The notes under the pieces were generated by a model that was not told the DNA's origin, ran no database searches, and saw nothing but the letters and a program-made list of their open reading frames with translations. From Haloferax prahovense DSM 18310 (GTDB lineage: Archaea > Halobacteriota > Halobacteria > Halobacteriales > Haloferacaceae), in NCBI RefSeq assembly GCF_000336815.1, contig NZ_AOLG01000047.1, positions 178,136 through 242,135 on the forward strand: a stretch of DNA of 64,000 nucleotides, in the 5' to 3' direction. Below, in pieces: positions 18,684 through 27,510 of this stretch; position 1 is the first letter of the stretch, and the number at the start of each line of letters is the position of its first letter. The translations under genes and the position numbers were made by a program.

Positions 18684-19271
18684 GTGTCCGACGACAGCCC
18701 ATCGGAGCCCCGAACGTTCGCGAGAGACGCGCTGGAGACGGTCGCTATCGTCGTCGCGGTCGGCGCGGTGCTCTTCGCGGTGAGCGGCGTGTGGCCCCCG
18801 ATGGTCGCCATCGAGAGCGGGAGCATGCAACCCACGCTCGAACGCGGCGACCTCGTCGTCGTGACCGCGGAGGGTCGCTACGGCGGCCCCGCGGCCGACG
18901 ACTACGGCGTCGTCACGGCCAACGCGAGCGAGGGCTACGGACGGCTCGGTGGGCCGGGCGACGTCGTCGTCTACGACGCGCCGTCGCACCCCACACCCAT
19001 CATCCACCGCGCCGTCTTCTGGGTCGAGGAGGGCGAGAACTGGTACGACCGGGCCAACGAGTCCTACGTGAGCGGCGCGGACTCCTGTGCGGAGCTTCTG
19101 AACTGTCCCGCGCCGCACGCCGGCTACGTCACCCGCGGGGACAACAACGACTACTACGACCAAGCGCAGGGTATCACCGTGCCGGTCCGCCCCGACTGGG
19201 TGCGGGCGAAAGGCCAGTTCCACGTGCCGTACCTCGGAGCGCTACGGCTGGAAGCCGAGAAACTGTTCTGA
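18684..19271 (+). CDS. sec11: Signal peptidase I, Sec11-type
   Basis: 195 aa. N-terminal membrane anchor (residues 17-37), then the catalytic Ser in ESGSMQPTL (S47), His in PIIHRAVFW (H108) and Asp in TRGDNNDYYD (D153/D156). The Ser-His-Asp pattern is that of archaeal/ER Sec11, unlike the Ser-Lys dyad of bacterial enzymes. It cleaves Sec signal peptides outside the membrane. Haloferax is known to have two such enzymes, Sec11a and Sec11b; gene context suggests Sec11a. The start is GTG at 18684; GTG 18672 and TTG 18654 are in frame alternatives. Confidence 0.9.
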   Translation: MSDDSPSEPRTFARDALETVAIVVAVGAVLFAVSGVWPPMVAIESGSMQPTLERGDLVVVTAEGRYGGPAADDYGVVTANASEGYGRLGGPGDVVVYDAPSHPTPIIHRAVFWVEEGENWYDRANESYVSGADSCAELLNCPAPHAGYVTRGDNNDYYDQAQGITVPVRPDWVRAKGQFHVPYLGALRLEAEKLF

Positions 19272-19286
19272 ACACCCCCCGACGCG

Positions 19287-20222
19287 TCAGCGACCGTCGC
19301 CGCCGTCGGGCGAGAACATGGTGTAGCGGTCCGTCTCGTCGTCTTCCTTCCACTCGCCGAGTTCCCGCGGGTCGATGTGGACGAACACGTCGTCGACCTC
19401 GTCGATGTTCCGAATCGCCTGGACGACCCACGTCTCGATGTCGTGGGCCTCGGTAATCGTCATGTCGCCTTCGACCTCGATGTGGAGGCTCACGTCGATT
19501 TCGGGGCCGACGTAGTGGGCGACCACGTCGTGTGCGCCGTAGACGTCGGGGTGCGACAGGGCGGTCTGGACGATGAGCGCCCGGAGGTACTCCGGCGGGG
19601 CGGCCCCGACGAGGTAGTTCACGTTGTCGCGGACGATTTCGTAGCCGGTGTAGACGATGCCGATGGAGACGACCATGGCGGCCAGCGGGTCCAAGATTGG
19701 GTAGCCGAACTGCCCGCCGATCACGCCGACGAGCGCCGCCCCAGCGGTGAGGATGTCGTTTCGGTTGTCGACGCCGGCGGCGACGAGCGCGGGCGAGTTC
19801 TGCTCGCGGCCGACCGAGTAGCAGTAGCGGTAGAGGACGTACTTGGCCGCCGCCGCGACGACGAGGACGACGACGCCGAGCATCCCCGCGTCTCCGCCGT
19901 AGGCTCCGGCGAGGATGCTGGACGTGCTCTGCCAGAGAATCGCCCCGCCGGCGGCGAAGATACCGACCGCGACGAAAAGCGAGATGAACGGCTCGATGCG
20001 CTCGTGGCCGTGGGGGTGTTCCCAGTCCGGCGGCTTCGTCGTCAGGTAGAGGCCGCCGAGGATGATGGTGCTGTAGACAACGTCCGCGAGGCTGTTGACC
20101 GCCTCGGACCCGAGGGCCAGACTCCCGGTCGTCCACCACACGCCGCCCTTCCCGAGGACGAGAAGCAGGTTCGCCACGAGGACGACGAATCCGACTCGAC
20201 GGATGGCCCGCTTTCGCTCCAT
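19287..20222 (-). CDS. Cation diffusion facilitator transporter
   Basis: 311 aa: six membrane helices and a cytoplasmic ferredoxin-like C-terminal domain (HPDVYGAHDVVAHYVGPEIDV). CDF proteins export divalent metals by proton or K+ antiport. The intramembrane site reads N43-xxx-D47 in helix 2 (EAVNSLAD) and D152-xxx-D156 in helix 5 (GVDNRND), not the D/HxxxD pair of classic Zn or Fe members. The His-rich cytosolic loop HPHGHERIEP is normal. The metal cannot be named with confidence; an NDDD-type subgroup is known in other CDFs. Confidence 0.88.
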   Translation of the reverse strand: MERKRAIRRVGFVVLVANLLLVLGKGGVWWTTGSLALGSEAVNSLADVVYSTIILGGLYLTTKPPDWEHPHGHERIEPFISLFVAVGIFAAGGAILWQSTSSILAGAYGGDAGMLGVVVLVVAAAAKYVLYRYCYSVGREQNSPALVAAGVDNRNDILTAGAALVGVIGGQFGYPILDPLAAMVVSIGIVYTGYEIVRDNVNYLVGAAPPEYLRALIVQTALSHPDVYGAHDVVAHYVGPEIDVSLHIEVEGDMTITEAHDIETWVVQAIRNIDEVDDVFVHIDPRELGEWKEDDETDRYTMFSPDGGDGR

Positions 20223-20303
20223 TACCGTGGCTTTCGGGAGTGGGGTTCAAATGCGCTTCGGGCCGGAGCGGCCCATTAGATGCACTTGATGCGAGTTTTA
20301 GAG

Positions 20304-20873
20304 TCAGTCTAATCCGAAGTGAACCGCGTCGTCGTCGCCGTCGACGACCGCGCCGTCGAGGCCGGCGAACGCCTCGTGAAGTTGGTCGTAGGAGTCGTCG
20401 AGGGCCTGCACGAGCACTTTCGTGTCGGAGATGACCGGCATGAAGTTCGTGTCGCCGCTCCACCGCGGGACGACGTGGGTGTGGAGGTGGTCGTCGATGG
20501 AACCGCCGGCGGCCGACCCGCCGAGGTTCTCGCCCGCGTTGCAGCCGTCGGGGTCGAAGGCGGCGTCCAACGCGGCGAGCGTCTTCGATTTGAGCCGCGC
20601 GTGGTCGAGGAGCTCCGCGTCGGAGAGGGCGGCGAACTCGCCGGTGTGGCGGTACGGGATGACCATGACGTGGCCCGGCGCGTAGGGGTAGTTGTTCAGG
20701 AGGACGAACGAGTGCGGGGAGCGAGCGACGATTTTGCTCTCCCTGTCGTCGTCGCGTTCGGGGAGCGCACAGAAGGGACAGCGGTCGTCGTCCGGGTCGT
20801 CGGCGTCGGCCGCGTCTTGGTCGTCGTCGCGGGCGACCCACTCGATGCGCCACGGGGCGAACAGTTGGTCCAT
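20304..20873 (-). CDS. HIT-family nucleotide hydrolase/transferase
   Basis: 189 aa. Histidine triad HLHTHVVPRW is intact, and an upstream CPFCALP zinc-type motif is present, as in archaeal Ap4A-hydrolase/phosphorylase-like HIT proteins. Predicted to cleave dinucleoside polyphosphates or nucleotide-amino acid adducts in the cytoplasm. An acidic insertion after residue 17 (DDDQDAADADDPDDD) is a haloadaptive feature. The ATG at 20873 starts MDQLFAPWRIEW, the usual HIT N-terminus. Downstream of the methionine aminopeptidase gene on the same strand, with a gap of about 90 bp. Confidence 0.88.
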   Translation of the reverse strand: MDQLFAPWRIEWVARDDDQDAADADDPDDDRCPFCALPERDDDRESKIVARSPHSFVLLNNYPYAPGHVMVIPYRHTGEFAALSDAELLDHARLKSKTLAALDAAFDPDGCNAGENLGGSAAGGSIDDHLHTHVVPRWSGDTNFMPVISDTKVLVQALDDSYDQLHEAFAGLDGAVVDGDDDAVHFGLD

Positions 20874-20965
20874 GGCGGCCCAACGGGACCGGACGTGCAA
20901 GCCGTTTCGGTCTCGGAGCGGTCGATACCGACCTCGAGCCCGACGCCGACCCCGACTTCGTCCGA

Positions 20966-21856
20966 TTACCGCGTGAGGTTCTCGTAGCCGTCTTCGGTGA
21001 CGATGATGGTGTCTTCGGCCTGTCCGACCAGCGCGCCCTCCTCTTCTTTCAGGACGGGGTAGCCGCGCAGGATGCCCTGTTGTTCGAGCCGGCGGATGGC
21101 CATCTCGGAGCGGCCGCCCTCGAACCAGCGACCCGCGAAGGGGAGCAGTTTGTACTTCTCGCGGACCTCGTCGAGCAGTTTGCGCGACATGCGGTCGCGG
21201 ACCGAGCGGTCGTTGACGAGGCTGTAAATCTCGTTTTTCGAGCCCTCGGTGACCTTGCCGGAGCCGTCGGTGGCGAACGGTTCGATGGCGACCACGTCGC
21301 CGACTTCGAGTTCGACGCCGCGCTCTGCGCCGCGGTTCGGGATGGTCGGGTCGGTGTGGGCGTCCCACTGTTCGACGCCGTGGCCCGAGAGATTGAGGAC
21401 GGGCGTGTAGCCGTAGCCGCGAATCGCGTCCTCGATTTCCGCGCCGATTTTCCCGGTGTGTGCGCCCGCTTCGACCATGTCGAGGGCGGCGTCGAGCGCC
21501 TCTTCGGCGGACTCGACGAGTTCGTCGTTGCCCGAGAGGTCGACGGTCACGGCGGAGTCGGCGATGTAGCCGTCGACGTGGACACCGACGTCGAGACAGA
21601 CCATGTCCTCGCCGAACACGGTGTCGTCGTCGCGGCCGGGGCTGGCGTGCGACGCCTCCTCGTTGACGCTGATGTTGACCGGAAAGGCGCAGCCGTCGGC
21701 GAGTTCGCGGATGCGACCTTCGGCGTACTCGGCGACTTCGAGGTGGGTGACGCCGGGTTCGACCATCTCGGCCGACTCGTCCAGCACCGTGCGCAGGACC
21801 TCCCCTGCCTCTCGATACTTCTCGACCGTCTCGTCGTCGAGGGGTCCGATGCTCAT
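20966..21856 (-). CDS. map: Methionine aminopeptidase, type II
   Basis: 296 aa, normal for archaeal type II enzymes, with the characteristic helical insertion after residue 200. Metal ligands are visible: DVGVHVDGYIADSA (two Asp), LSGHGVEQW (His), IEPFAT (Glu) and AEDTIIVTEDG (Glu). It removes the initiator Met co-translationally. The ATG at 21856 begins MSIGPLDDETVEKYREAGE, the typical N-terminus; a longer frame to 21979 is rejected. Confidence 0.95.
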   Translation of the reverse strand: MSIGPLDDETVEKYREAGEVLRTVLDESAEMVEPGVTHLEVAEYAEGRIRELADGCAFPVNISVNEEASHASPGRDDDTVFGEDMVCLDVGVHVDGYIADSAVTVDLSGNDELVESAEEALDAALDMVEAGAHTGKIGAEIEDAIRGYGYTPVLNLSGHGVEQWDAHTDPTIPNRGAERGVELEVGDVVAIEPFATDGSGKVTEGSKNEIYSLVNDRSVRDRMSRKLLDEVREKYKLLPFAGRWFEGGRSEMAIRRLEQQGILRGYPVLKEEEGALVGQAEDTIIVTEDGYENLTR

Positions 21857-22039
21857 GGTCGCGACTTCGCGGCCGCGCCGGAAAGCGATTGCGGGATGGC
21901 CGGCGACTGAGCGCGGGCCGCCGCAGCCGACTCGGACACCATGCGAGACAAACGCTCTCACGTCTATATAGCACAACATTCCGAAACTAGCAACCCTTTC
22001 TTAGGTAGCCGTGCTCAGAAACAGGAGAGAACGTTTCCA

Positions 22040-22741
22040 ATGAGTGTCCCATCCTTCCATCCCGACGTCGCCGAGCAACACCTTCGAGTCGACATCGACG
22101 ACTGGGACGACGTGTACGTCGTCGGCGACGTACACGGGTGTCTGCCGGCGCTCGAACGCCTCGTCGATCGGCTCGACCCGTCCGAGGACGACCTCGTCGT
22201 CTTCGTCGGCGACCTCGTGCGGAAGGGGCCGGACAGCAAGGGCGTCGTGGACTACGTCCGCGAGCGCGACAACTTCCTGACCGTCCGCGGCAACAACGAA
22301 GAAAAGCTCATCCGGGGCACGAAGGAGATAGACGCGCTGACCGACGACGACCTCGAGTGGATTTCGAACCTCCCGGTCGCCATCACGTGGGACGGGGCCA
22401 TCGTCGTCCACGGTGGCATCCATCCCGAGAAACCGCTGTCCGAACACGACATCGACGCCCTCGAAAACACCCGGGCGATGAACCCCGGCGACAGCTACGA
22501 CGGCCCGTTCTGGTTCGAACACTACGAGGGCCCCGAGCGCGTCTTCTTCGGCCACACCGTCATGGCCCACCCCGCCGTCTTCGAGCACGCGATGGGTCTC
22601 GACACGGGCGCGGTCTACGGCGGCGCGCTCACGGCCTACGACCTCCGCGCCGACGAACTCGTCGCCGTCGAGTCCGAGGTCACCCACGAGTCACGCAAGG
22701 ACTCGAAGATTCTCGAACCGCGCCAGCCCGCGCTGGTCTGA
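22040..22741 (+). CDS. PPP-family metallophosphatase (ApaH / Ser-Thr phosphatase-like)
   Basis: 233 aa. All PPP metal motifs are present: GDVHGC, GDLVRKGPDS, GNNEE, and later His residues in VVHGGIHPEKP and FFGHT. This fold covers protein Ser/Thr phosphatases and diadenosine tetraphosphatases; the short length and GDLVRKGPDS favour an ApaH/bis5-nucleosyl type, but specificity is uncertain. The ATG at 22040 (MSVPSFHPD) is preferred to the frame start at 21941. A TATATA-containing sequence lies at 21962-21969. Sixty bases upstream of ppk1 on the same strand. Confidence 0.85.
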   Translation: MSVPSFHPDVAEQHLRVDIDDWDDVYVVGDVHGCLPALERLVDRLDPSEDDLVVFVGDLVRKGPDSKGVVDYVRERDNFLTVRGNNEEKLIRGTKEIDALTDDDLEWISNLPVAITWDGAIVVHGGIHPEKPLSEHDIDALENTRAMNPGDSYDGPFWFEHYEGPERVFFGHTVMAHPAVFEHAMGLDTGAVYGGALTAYDLRADELVAVESEVTHESRKDSKILEPRQPALV

Positions 22742-22801
22742 GCCGCGCCGGGGCGGAGGCGGCGAACTAAAGGTCGCCGCCGAACCATCTCCTCTCAGCA
22801 C

Positions 22802-25057
22802 ATGTCCGACGACGAGGCTCGCGGCGGCGACTCGCAGGCCCGGCAGAGTCAGACGACCGCGCCGGTCCGCGTCCGCGAGCGCGGAGACGGCGAGTCGACC
22901 TCAGCCGACGCCGACCTCACCGACCCCGCGCTGTACCTCAACCGCGAACTCAGCGAACTCGCCTTCCACGAGCGCGTCCTCCACGAGGCGGTCGACGACC
23001 GCAACCCGCTTTTCGAGCGCGTCAAGTTCCTCTCGATTCTCACCTCGAACCTCGACGAGTTCTTCATGAAGCGCGTCGGCGGCCTGAAACAGCAGATGGC
23101 CGCCGGCGTGAGCGAACTGTCGCCCGACGGTCGGACGCCGAGCCGACAGTGGTCGCTCGTCCTCGACCGCGCCCGCGACCTGCTCGACCGGCAGTCGGCC
23201 TGCTTTCACGACCTCGTCCGACCCGCGCTCGCCGACGCGGGCATCGAAATCGTCGGCTACGACGACCTCGCGCCCGACGAGCGGGCGGCGCTCCGCGACT
23301 ACTTCGAGGCCTCGGTCCTGCCGACGCTCACGCCCCTGACGTTCGACCCGGCGCACCCGTTCCCGTTCATCTCGAACCTCTCGCTGTCGCTCGCGGTCCG
23401 GACGACCGAGGGCGACGACGAGCCGACGAAGTTCTCGCGGGTCAAGGTCCCCGGCAACCGCCCGCGACTCGTCAACGTCGACGAGCGCGTCGGCGACGCG
23501 GACGGGGCGACCGTCGCCGATGCCTCCACCACCGAATCCGCCGGCTCAGCCGCTCCGGTAAGGTTCGTCCCGCTCGTGGCCGTCATCGAGCGCAACATCG
23601 AACTCCTGTTTCCGAACGTCGACGTCGTCGACACCTCGGCGTTCAGGGTGACGCGGAACGCCGAGGTCCGCCGGAACGAGGAGGTCGCCGAGGGCCTCAT
23701 CGCCACGATAGAGGACGTGCTCCGCCAGCGTCGGTTCGCCACGGTCGTTCGGCTGGAAGTCCAGTTGGGCACGCCCGAGGCGGTCCGCGACCTGCTCGCG
23801 GAACAGCTCGACGTGGACGACCCCGAGGTGTTCGAGCGCGACCTGCCGCTGGACTACGGGGCGCTCACGTCGCTTTTCGACCTCGACCGCCCGGAACTCG
23901 AAGTCGAGCCGTGGACGCCGCAGCCCCACCCGCGGTTCGCCGGGCGCTCCGCCGACGACCCCGAGTCGGTGTTCGCCGAAATCGCCCGGAAGGACGTGCT
24001 CGTCCACCACCCGTACCACTCGTTTACGGGCACGGTGGGAACGTTCCTCGCGGCCGCCGCGGCCGACCCGGACGTGCTGGCCATCAAAGCCACCATCTAC
24101 CGGACCGCGCCGGACTCCGAGGTCATCGAGACGCTCATCGAGGCCGCGAAGAACGGCAAGCAGGTCGCGGTGATGGTCGAACTCAAAGCGCGGTTCGACG
24201 AGGAGAACAACCTCCGGTGGGTCCGCCGCCTCGAAGAGGAGGGCATCCACGTCGCCTACGGCACTATCGGGCTGAAAACCCACTCGAAGACGGCGCTCGT
24301 CGTCCGCGAGGAAGACGACGAGGTGCGACTGTACTCCCACGTCGCCACCGGGAACTACCACTCCCAGACGGCGAAGCTCTACACCGACCTCGGGCTGTTC
24401 ACGACCGACCCCGACATCGGTCACGACCTCGTGCGCCTGTTCAACTTCTTCACCGGCCACTCGCGGCAGGAGACCTACCGGAAACTGCTGGTCGCGCCGA
24501 CGAACCTCCGCGAGGAGATGACTCGGCTCGTCCGCCGGGAGGCCGACCACGCCCGCGCCGGCCGCGACGCCCGCATCGTCGCCAAGATGAACTCCCTCGA
24601 AGACCCCGCGATGGTCCGCGAACTCTACGAGGCGTCGATGGCGGGCGTCGATATCGACCTCGTGGTCCGGGGCATCTGCCGGCTCAGGCCCGGCATCGAG
24701 GGGCTCTCGGAGAACGTCTCGGTGTCGAGCGTCGTCGGGCGGTTCCTCGAACACTCGCGTATCTTCTACTTCGAGAACGGGGGCGAGCCGGACTACTACG
24801 TCGGTTCCGCGGACTGGATGACTCGCAACCTCGACCGTCGGGTCGAGGCCGTCGCGCCCGTCGAGGACCCCGAGCACCGCGCGGAACTCGACGCCGTCCT
24901 CGACGCGCTCCTGTCGGACAACCGCCGGCGCTGGGTGATGGACGCCGACGGTCGGTACGAACAGCGCCGACCCGGCGACGACGAGCGGGTCAGAGAGGCC
25001 CACCGAGAGCTGATGGACCGGGCGTTCGGCGAGGCGTACCGGGCGGGCGACGACTGA
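22802..25057 (+). CDS. ppk1: Polyphosphate kinase 1
   Basis: 751 aa, longer than bacterial PPK1 because of N-terminal and internal acidic inserts. Domain order: N domain (YLNRELSELAFHERVLHEA), head domain, then two phospholipase-D-like catalytic domains including VHHPYHSF, TIGLKTHSKTALVVR (HxK site, probable phosphohistidine region) and HVATGNYHSQTAKLYTDLGLF. It reversibly polymerises the gamma phosphate of ATP into polyphosphate at the membrane or in granules. A Ser/Thr/Ala-rich insert near residues 235-255 is not family-typical. Follows a PPP phosphatase gene, so phosphate-storage linkage is plausible. Confidence 0.95.
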   Translation: MSDDEARGGDSQARQSQTTAPVRVRERGDGESTSADADLTDPALYLNRELSELAFHERVLHEAVDDRNPLFERVKFLSILTSNLDEFFMKRVGGLKQQMAAGVSELSPDGRTPSRQWSLVLDRARDLLDRQSACFHDLVRPALADAGIEIVGYDDLAPDERAALRDYFEASVLPTLTPLTFDPAHPFPFISNLSLSLAVRTTEGDDEPTKFSRVKVPGNRPRLVNVDERVGDADGATVADASTTESAGSAAPVRFVPLVAVIERNIELLFPNVDVVDTSAFRVTRNAEVRRNEEVAEGLIATIEDVLRQRRFATVVRLEVQLGTPEAVRDLLAEQLDVDDPEVFERDLPLDYGALTSLFDLDRPELEVEPWTPQPHPRFAGRSADDPESVFAEIARKDVLVHHPYHSFTGTVGTFLAAAAADPDVLAIKATIYRTAPDSEVIETLIEAAKNGKQVAVMVELKARFDEENNLRWVRRLEEEGIHVAYGTIGLKTHSKTALVVREEDDEVRLYSHVATGNYHSQTAKLYTDLGLFTTDPDIGHDLVRLFNFFTGHSRQETYRKLLVAPTNLREEMTRLVRREADHARAGRDARIVAKMNSLEDPAMVRELYEASMAGVDIDLVVRGICRLRPGIEGLSENVSVSSVVGRFLEHSRIFYFENGGEPDYYVGSADWMTRNLDRRVEAVAPVEDPEHRAELDAVLDALLSDNRRRWVMDADGRYEQRRPGDDERVREAHRELMDRAFGEAYRAGDD

Positions 25058-25072
25058 CCAAAAAAGACCGAT
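25058..25072 (-). terminator. A/T tract between convergent ppk1 and the lipoyl gene
   Basis: The 15-bp gap between two convergent stop codons contains an AAAAAA run. On the minus strand this is a T-tract directly after the lipoyl-protein stop, as expected for haloarchaeal transcription termination without a strong hairpin. Confidence 0.5.
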
Positions 25073-25333
25073 TCAGGCGCTCGGTTGCACCCGCGCGAGC
25101 ACGTCGCCGCGGTCGAAGTCGCCTCCCTCGGCGACGAGTATCTCCGTGACCGTCCCCGTCGCCGGCGCGGCCACGTCGATGCTCACCTTCTCGACCTGTA
25201 TCTCGCAGAGCGTCTCGCCCTCGTCGACCGCCGAGCCCTCGCGGACGAACCAGTTGGCGAGGTAGCCCTCGACCACGTCGTCCGCGTCGTCGGGCCAGAC
25301 AGACGCCGAATCGACGTCGATGGCGTCCGTCAT
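25073..25333 (-). CDS. Stand-alone lipoyl (biotinyl_lipoyl) domain protein
   Basis: 86 aa consisting of one lipoyl domain: VEGYLANWFVREGSAVDEGETLCEIQVEKVSIDVAAP, with the modifiable lysine K49 in VEKVSI. It should carry lipoate and swing between active sites of a 2-oxoacid dehydrogenase complex. No E1-binding domain or catalytic E2 domain follows; the protein simply ends. It is the last gene behind E1 alpha and E1 beta (gap 31 bp), so it is presumably their lipoate carrier. GcvH is excluded by the motif context and short length. Confidence 0.87.
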   Translation of the reverse strand: MTDAIDVDSASVWPDDADDVVEGYLANWFVREGSAVDEGETLCEIQVEKVSIDVAAPATGTVTEILVAEGGDFDRGDVLARVQPSA

Positions 25334-25364
25334 GCGCGACCTCCGTCTGGTTCCGACGCTCCCG

Positions 25365-26405
25365 TCATTCGTGGAGTTCGCGGACGGCCGCCGCGATGTC
25401 CTCGGTGCCGGGGTTGACTTCGTCTTCCAGCGAGCGGGCGTAAGGAATCGGCACGTCCGGGATGGCGAGACGCTTGACGGCCGAGAGGTCGTCCAGCGCG
25501 CCCTCGGCGGCCCGCGCGATGATTTCCCCCGTCACGCCGAACGACTGGTAGTCCTCGTCGACGACGAGGAGTTTGCCGGTCTTGCGGACCGAGTCGAGCA
25601 CCGTCTCGGTGTCGAGAGGCACGAGCGTCCGGAGGTCGATGACCTCGGCGTCGATGCCGTCGTCGTCGAGCTGTTCCGCGGCCTCCATCGCCCGGTGGAC
25701 GTGCAGGCCGAGGGTGACCACGGTCACGTCGTCGCCGGGGCGCTTCACGTCCGCCTCGCCGAACGGAATCGTGTAGTCGTCCTTGGGAACCCCAGTCTTC
25801 GGGCCCGAGGGCGAGGGCATCCAGCCGAGGCCCATGAGGCGCTTGTGGAACATGTAGACGACCGGGTCGTCGTCGCGGATGGCGCTGTGCATCAGCCCCT
25901 TGGCGTCGTAGGCCGTCGAGGGGACGACGACTTTCATCCCCGGCAGGTGGGCGAAGGTCCCGTAGAGCGTCTGGGAGTGCTGGCCGGCGTCGTTGTAGGT
26001 GCCGCCGACGGCCGTAGTCAGCACCATGGGGACGGAGAACGACCCGCCGCTCATGTAGGTGTTCTTCGCCATGTTGTTGTAGAGCTGGTCCATGGCGACG
26101 CCGAAGAAGTCGACGAACATCAGTTCGGCAATCGGGCGCATGCCGGCCTGTGCGGCCCCGACGGCCGCGCCGAGGTAGGCCGTCTCGCTGATGGGAACGT
26201 CCATCACGCGGTCGCGACCGAACTCGTCCAAGAGGCCCGTCGTACTGGAGAAGATGCCGCCGTAGTCGGCGACGTCCTCGCCCATGTAGAACACCTCCTC
26301 GTTCTCGCGCATCTCCCACGCGATGGCTTCCACCATCGCCCGGCTCATGGTCAGTTCGCGGTCCGTCTCGGTCGCCTCCGTGTAGTCTCGTGATTCGGTC
26401 GCCAT
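25365..26405 (-). CDS. 2-oxoacid dehydrogenase E1 component, beta subunit
   Basis: 346 aa, transketolase-like Pyr domain plus C-terminal domain. Characteristic stretches: MGEDVADYGGIFSSTTGLLDEFG, PIAELMFVDFFGVAMDQLYNNMAK, and EVIDLRTLVPLDTETVLDSVRKTGKLLVVDEDYQSFG. With E1 alpha it forms the ThDP-dependent decarboxylase that passes an acyl group to lipoate. Similarity pattern suggests the pyruvate/branched-chain/acetoin-type group; the substrate cannot be decided. Its ATG at 26405 overlaps the E1 alpha stop as TGATG. Confidence 0.92.
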   Translation of the reverse strand: MATESRDYTEATETDRELTMSRAMVEAIAWEMRENEEVFYMGEDVADYGGIFSSTTGLLDEFGRDRVMDVPISETAYLGAAVGAAQAGMRPIAELMFVDFFGVAMDQLYNNMAKNTYMSGGSFSVPMVLTTAVGGTYNDAGQHSQTLYGTFAHLPGMKVVVPSTAYDAKGLMHSAIRDDDPVVYMFHKRLMGLGWMPSPSGPKTGVPKDDYTIPFGEADVKRPGDDVTVVTLGLHVHRAMEAAEQLDDDGIDAEVIDLRTLVPLDTETVLDSVRKTGKLLVVDEDYQSFGVTGEIIARAAEGALDDLSAVKRLAIPDVPIPYARSLEDEVNPGTEDIAAAVRELHE

Positions 26406-27466
26406 CAGTTGTCACCTCCCGTCTCGTCGGCGTCACCCGACGCGTCTGTCGCGCTCCCGCCGTCCGTCGCCGCCTGCGCCGGCGGGTTCGTAAACACGTT
26501 CTCGTACGCCTCCTCCGGGTCCGGTTCGGGCTGTTCTTTGGCCCACGAAATCGCCTCCTCGACCCGCTCGTGGGCGCGCTCGCGAATCTCGTCGAGTTCG
26601 TCGTCGGTCACGCCGTGCGAGCGGAGGTCCTCGGCGAGTCGCTCGATGGAGTCGCGCTGTTTCGCGCGGTCGATGTCGGCCTCCGGGCGGTACGCCTCGG
26701 CGTCGCCCATGAAGTGACCCATCCGGCGGTGGACCTGCACCTCGATGAGCGTCGGCCCGTTGCCGTCGCGGGCGCGCATCACGGCCTCGCCCGCGGCCTC
26801 GTAGACCGCCGTGGCGTCGTCGGAGTCGATGCGGACGCCCGGCAGGTCGAAGCCGGCGGCGCGCTGTGCGCCGTTCTGCACGTCGGTCACGCGGTCTTTC
26901 GGCATGCTGATCGCCCAGTCGTTGTCCTCGACGACGAAGACGACCGGGAGGTCGTGGACCGCCGCGAGGTTCAGCGATTCGAGGAAGCCGCCCTGGTCGA
27001 TAGCGCCCTCGCCGAGGAAGGCGACGGCGACCGAGTCGGTGTTCCGCTTTTTCGCGGCCATCGCCGCGCCGACCGCCGGCGGACAGCCCTGCGCGATGAT
27101 GCCCGAACACGCGAAGTTCACGTCGGGGTCGAACAGGTGCATGTGGCCGCCCTTCCCGCGGCACAGCCCCGTCTTCCGGCCGAAAATCTCGGCCGTCATG
27201 CGCTTGAGGTCGACGCCCTTCGCGATGGCGATGTGGTGCGGTCGGTGCGGCGCGGTCACCGTGTCGTCGTCGCGGAGGTGCATGCAGACGCCCGCCCCGG
27301 ACGCCTCGTGGCCGGCCGCGAGGTGCAGTTCGCCGGGAATCGGCCCCGCCGAGATGTCGAACGCCGGCTGTTTGCCGACGAGGTACTCGTCCACCAGTCG
27401 CTCCTCGTAGTGCCGAGCGGTCACCATCTGCTCGTACATCGTCTGTAGGTCGGTAACACTCACCAT
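26405..27466 (-). CDS. 2-oxoacid dehydrogenase E1 component, alpha subunit
   Basis: 353 aa. ThDP/Mg motif FLGEGAIDQGGFLESLNLAA...VVEDNDWAIS, a KGGHMHLFD active-site segment, and HRMGHFMGDAEAYRPE are typical of E1 alpha. First gene of the operon E1 alpha - E1 beta - lipoyl protein. The ATG at 27466 (MVSVTDLQTMYEQM) is chosen because a TATA-like element lies about 33 bp upstream; the frame from 27505 would cross it. The C-terminus is Ala/Gly/Asp-rich and probably disordered. Confidence 0.92.
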   Translation of the reverse strand: MVSVTDLQTMYEQMVTARHYEERLVDEYLVGKQPAFDISAGPIPGELHLAAGHEASGAGVCMHLRDDDTVTAPHRPHHIAIAKGVDLKRMTAEIFGRKTGLCRGKGGHMHLFDPDVNFACSGIIAQGCPPAVGAAMAAKKRNTDSVAVAFLGEGAIDQGGFLESLNLAAVHDLPVVFVVEDNDWAISMPKDRVTDVQNGAQRAAGFDLPGVRIDSDDATAVYEAAGEAVMRARDGNGPTLIEVQVHRRMGHFMGDAEAYRPEADIDRAKQRDSIERLAEDLRSHGVTDDELDEIRERAHERVEEAISWAKEQPEPDPEEAYENVFTNPPAQAATDGGSATDASGDADETGGDN

Positions 27467-27495
27467 GGTTGGCGTCCGGGTGTACTCCCGTAGAA

Positions 27496-27510
27496 CTATT
27501 AACATTAATT
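27496..27510 (-). promoter_or_regulatory. Promoter (TATA element) of the E1 alpha operon
   Basis: An AT-only-rich block in a GC-rich background; on the minus strand it reads TTAATGTTAATAG. Its centre is about 33-37 bp upstream of the E1 alpha ATG, the spacing of a leaderless haloarchaeal transcript. Confidence 0.6.

Noticed and set aside
23149-25149. 666-aa plus-strand and 485-aa minus-strand (23546-25003) open frames over ppk1
   Set aside because: Arg-rich or Val/Glu/Asp shadow compositions without motifs, entirely inside ppk1.
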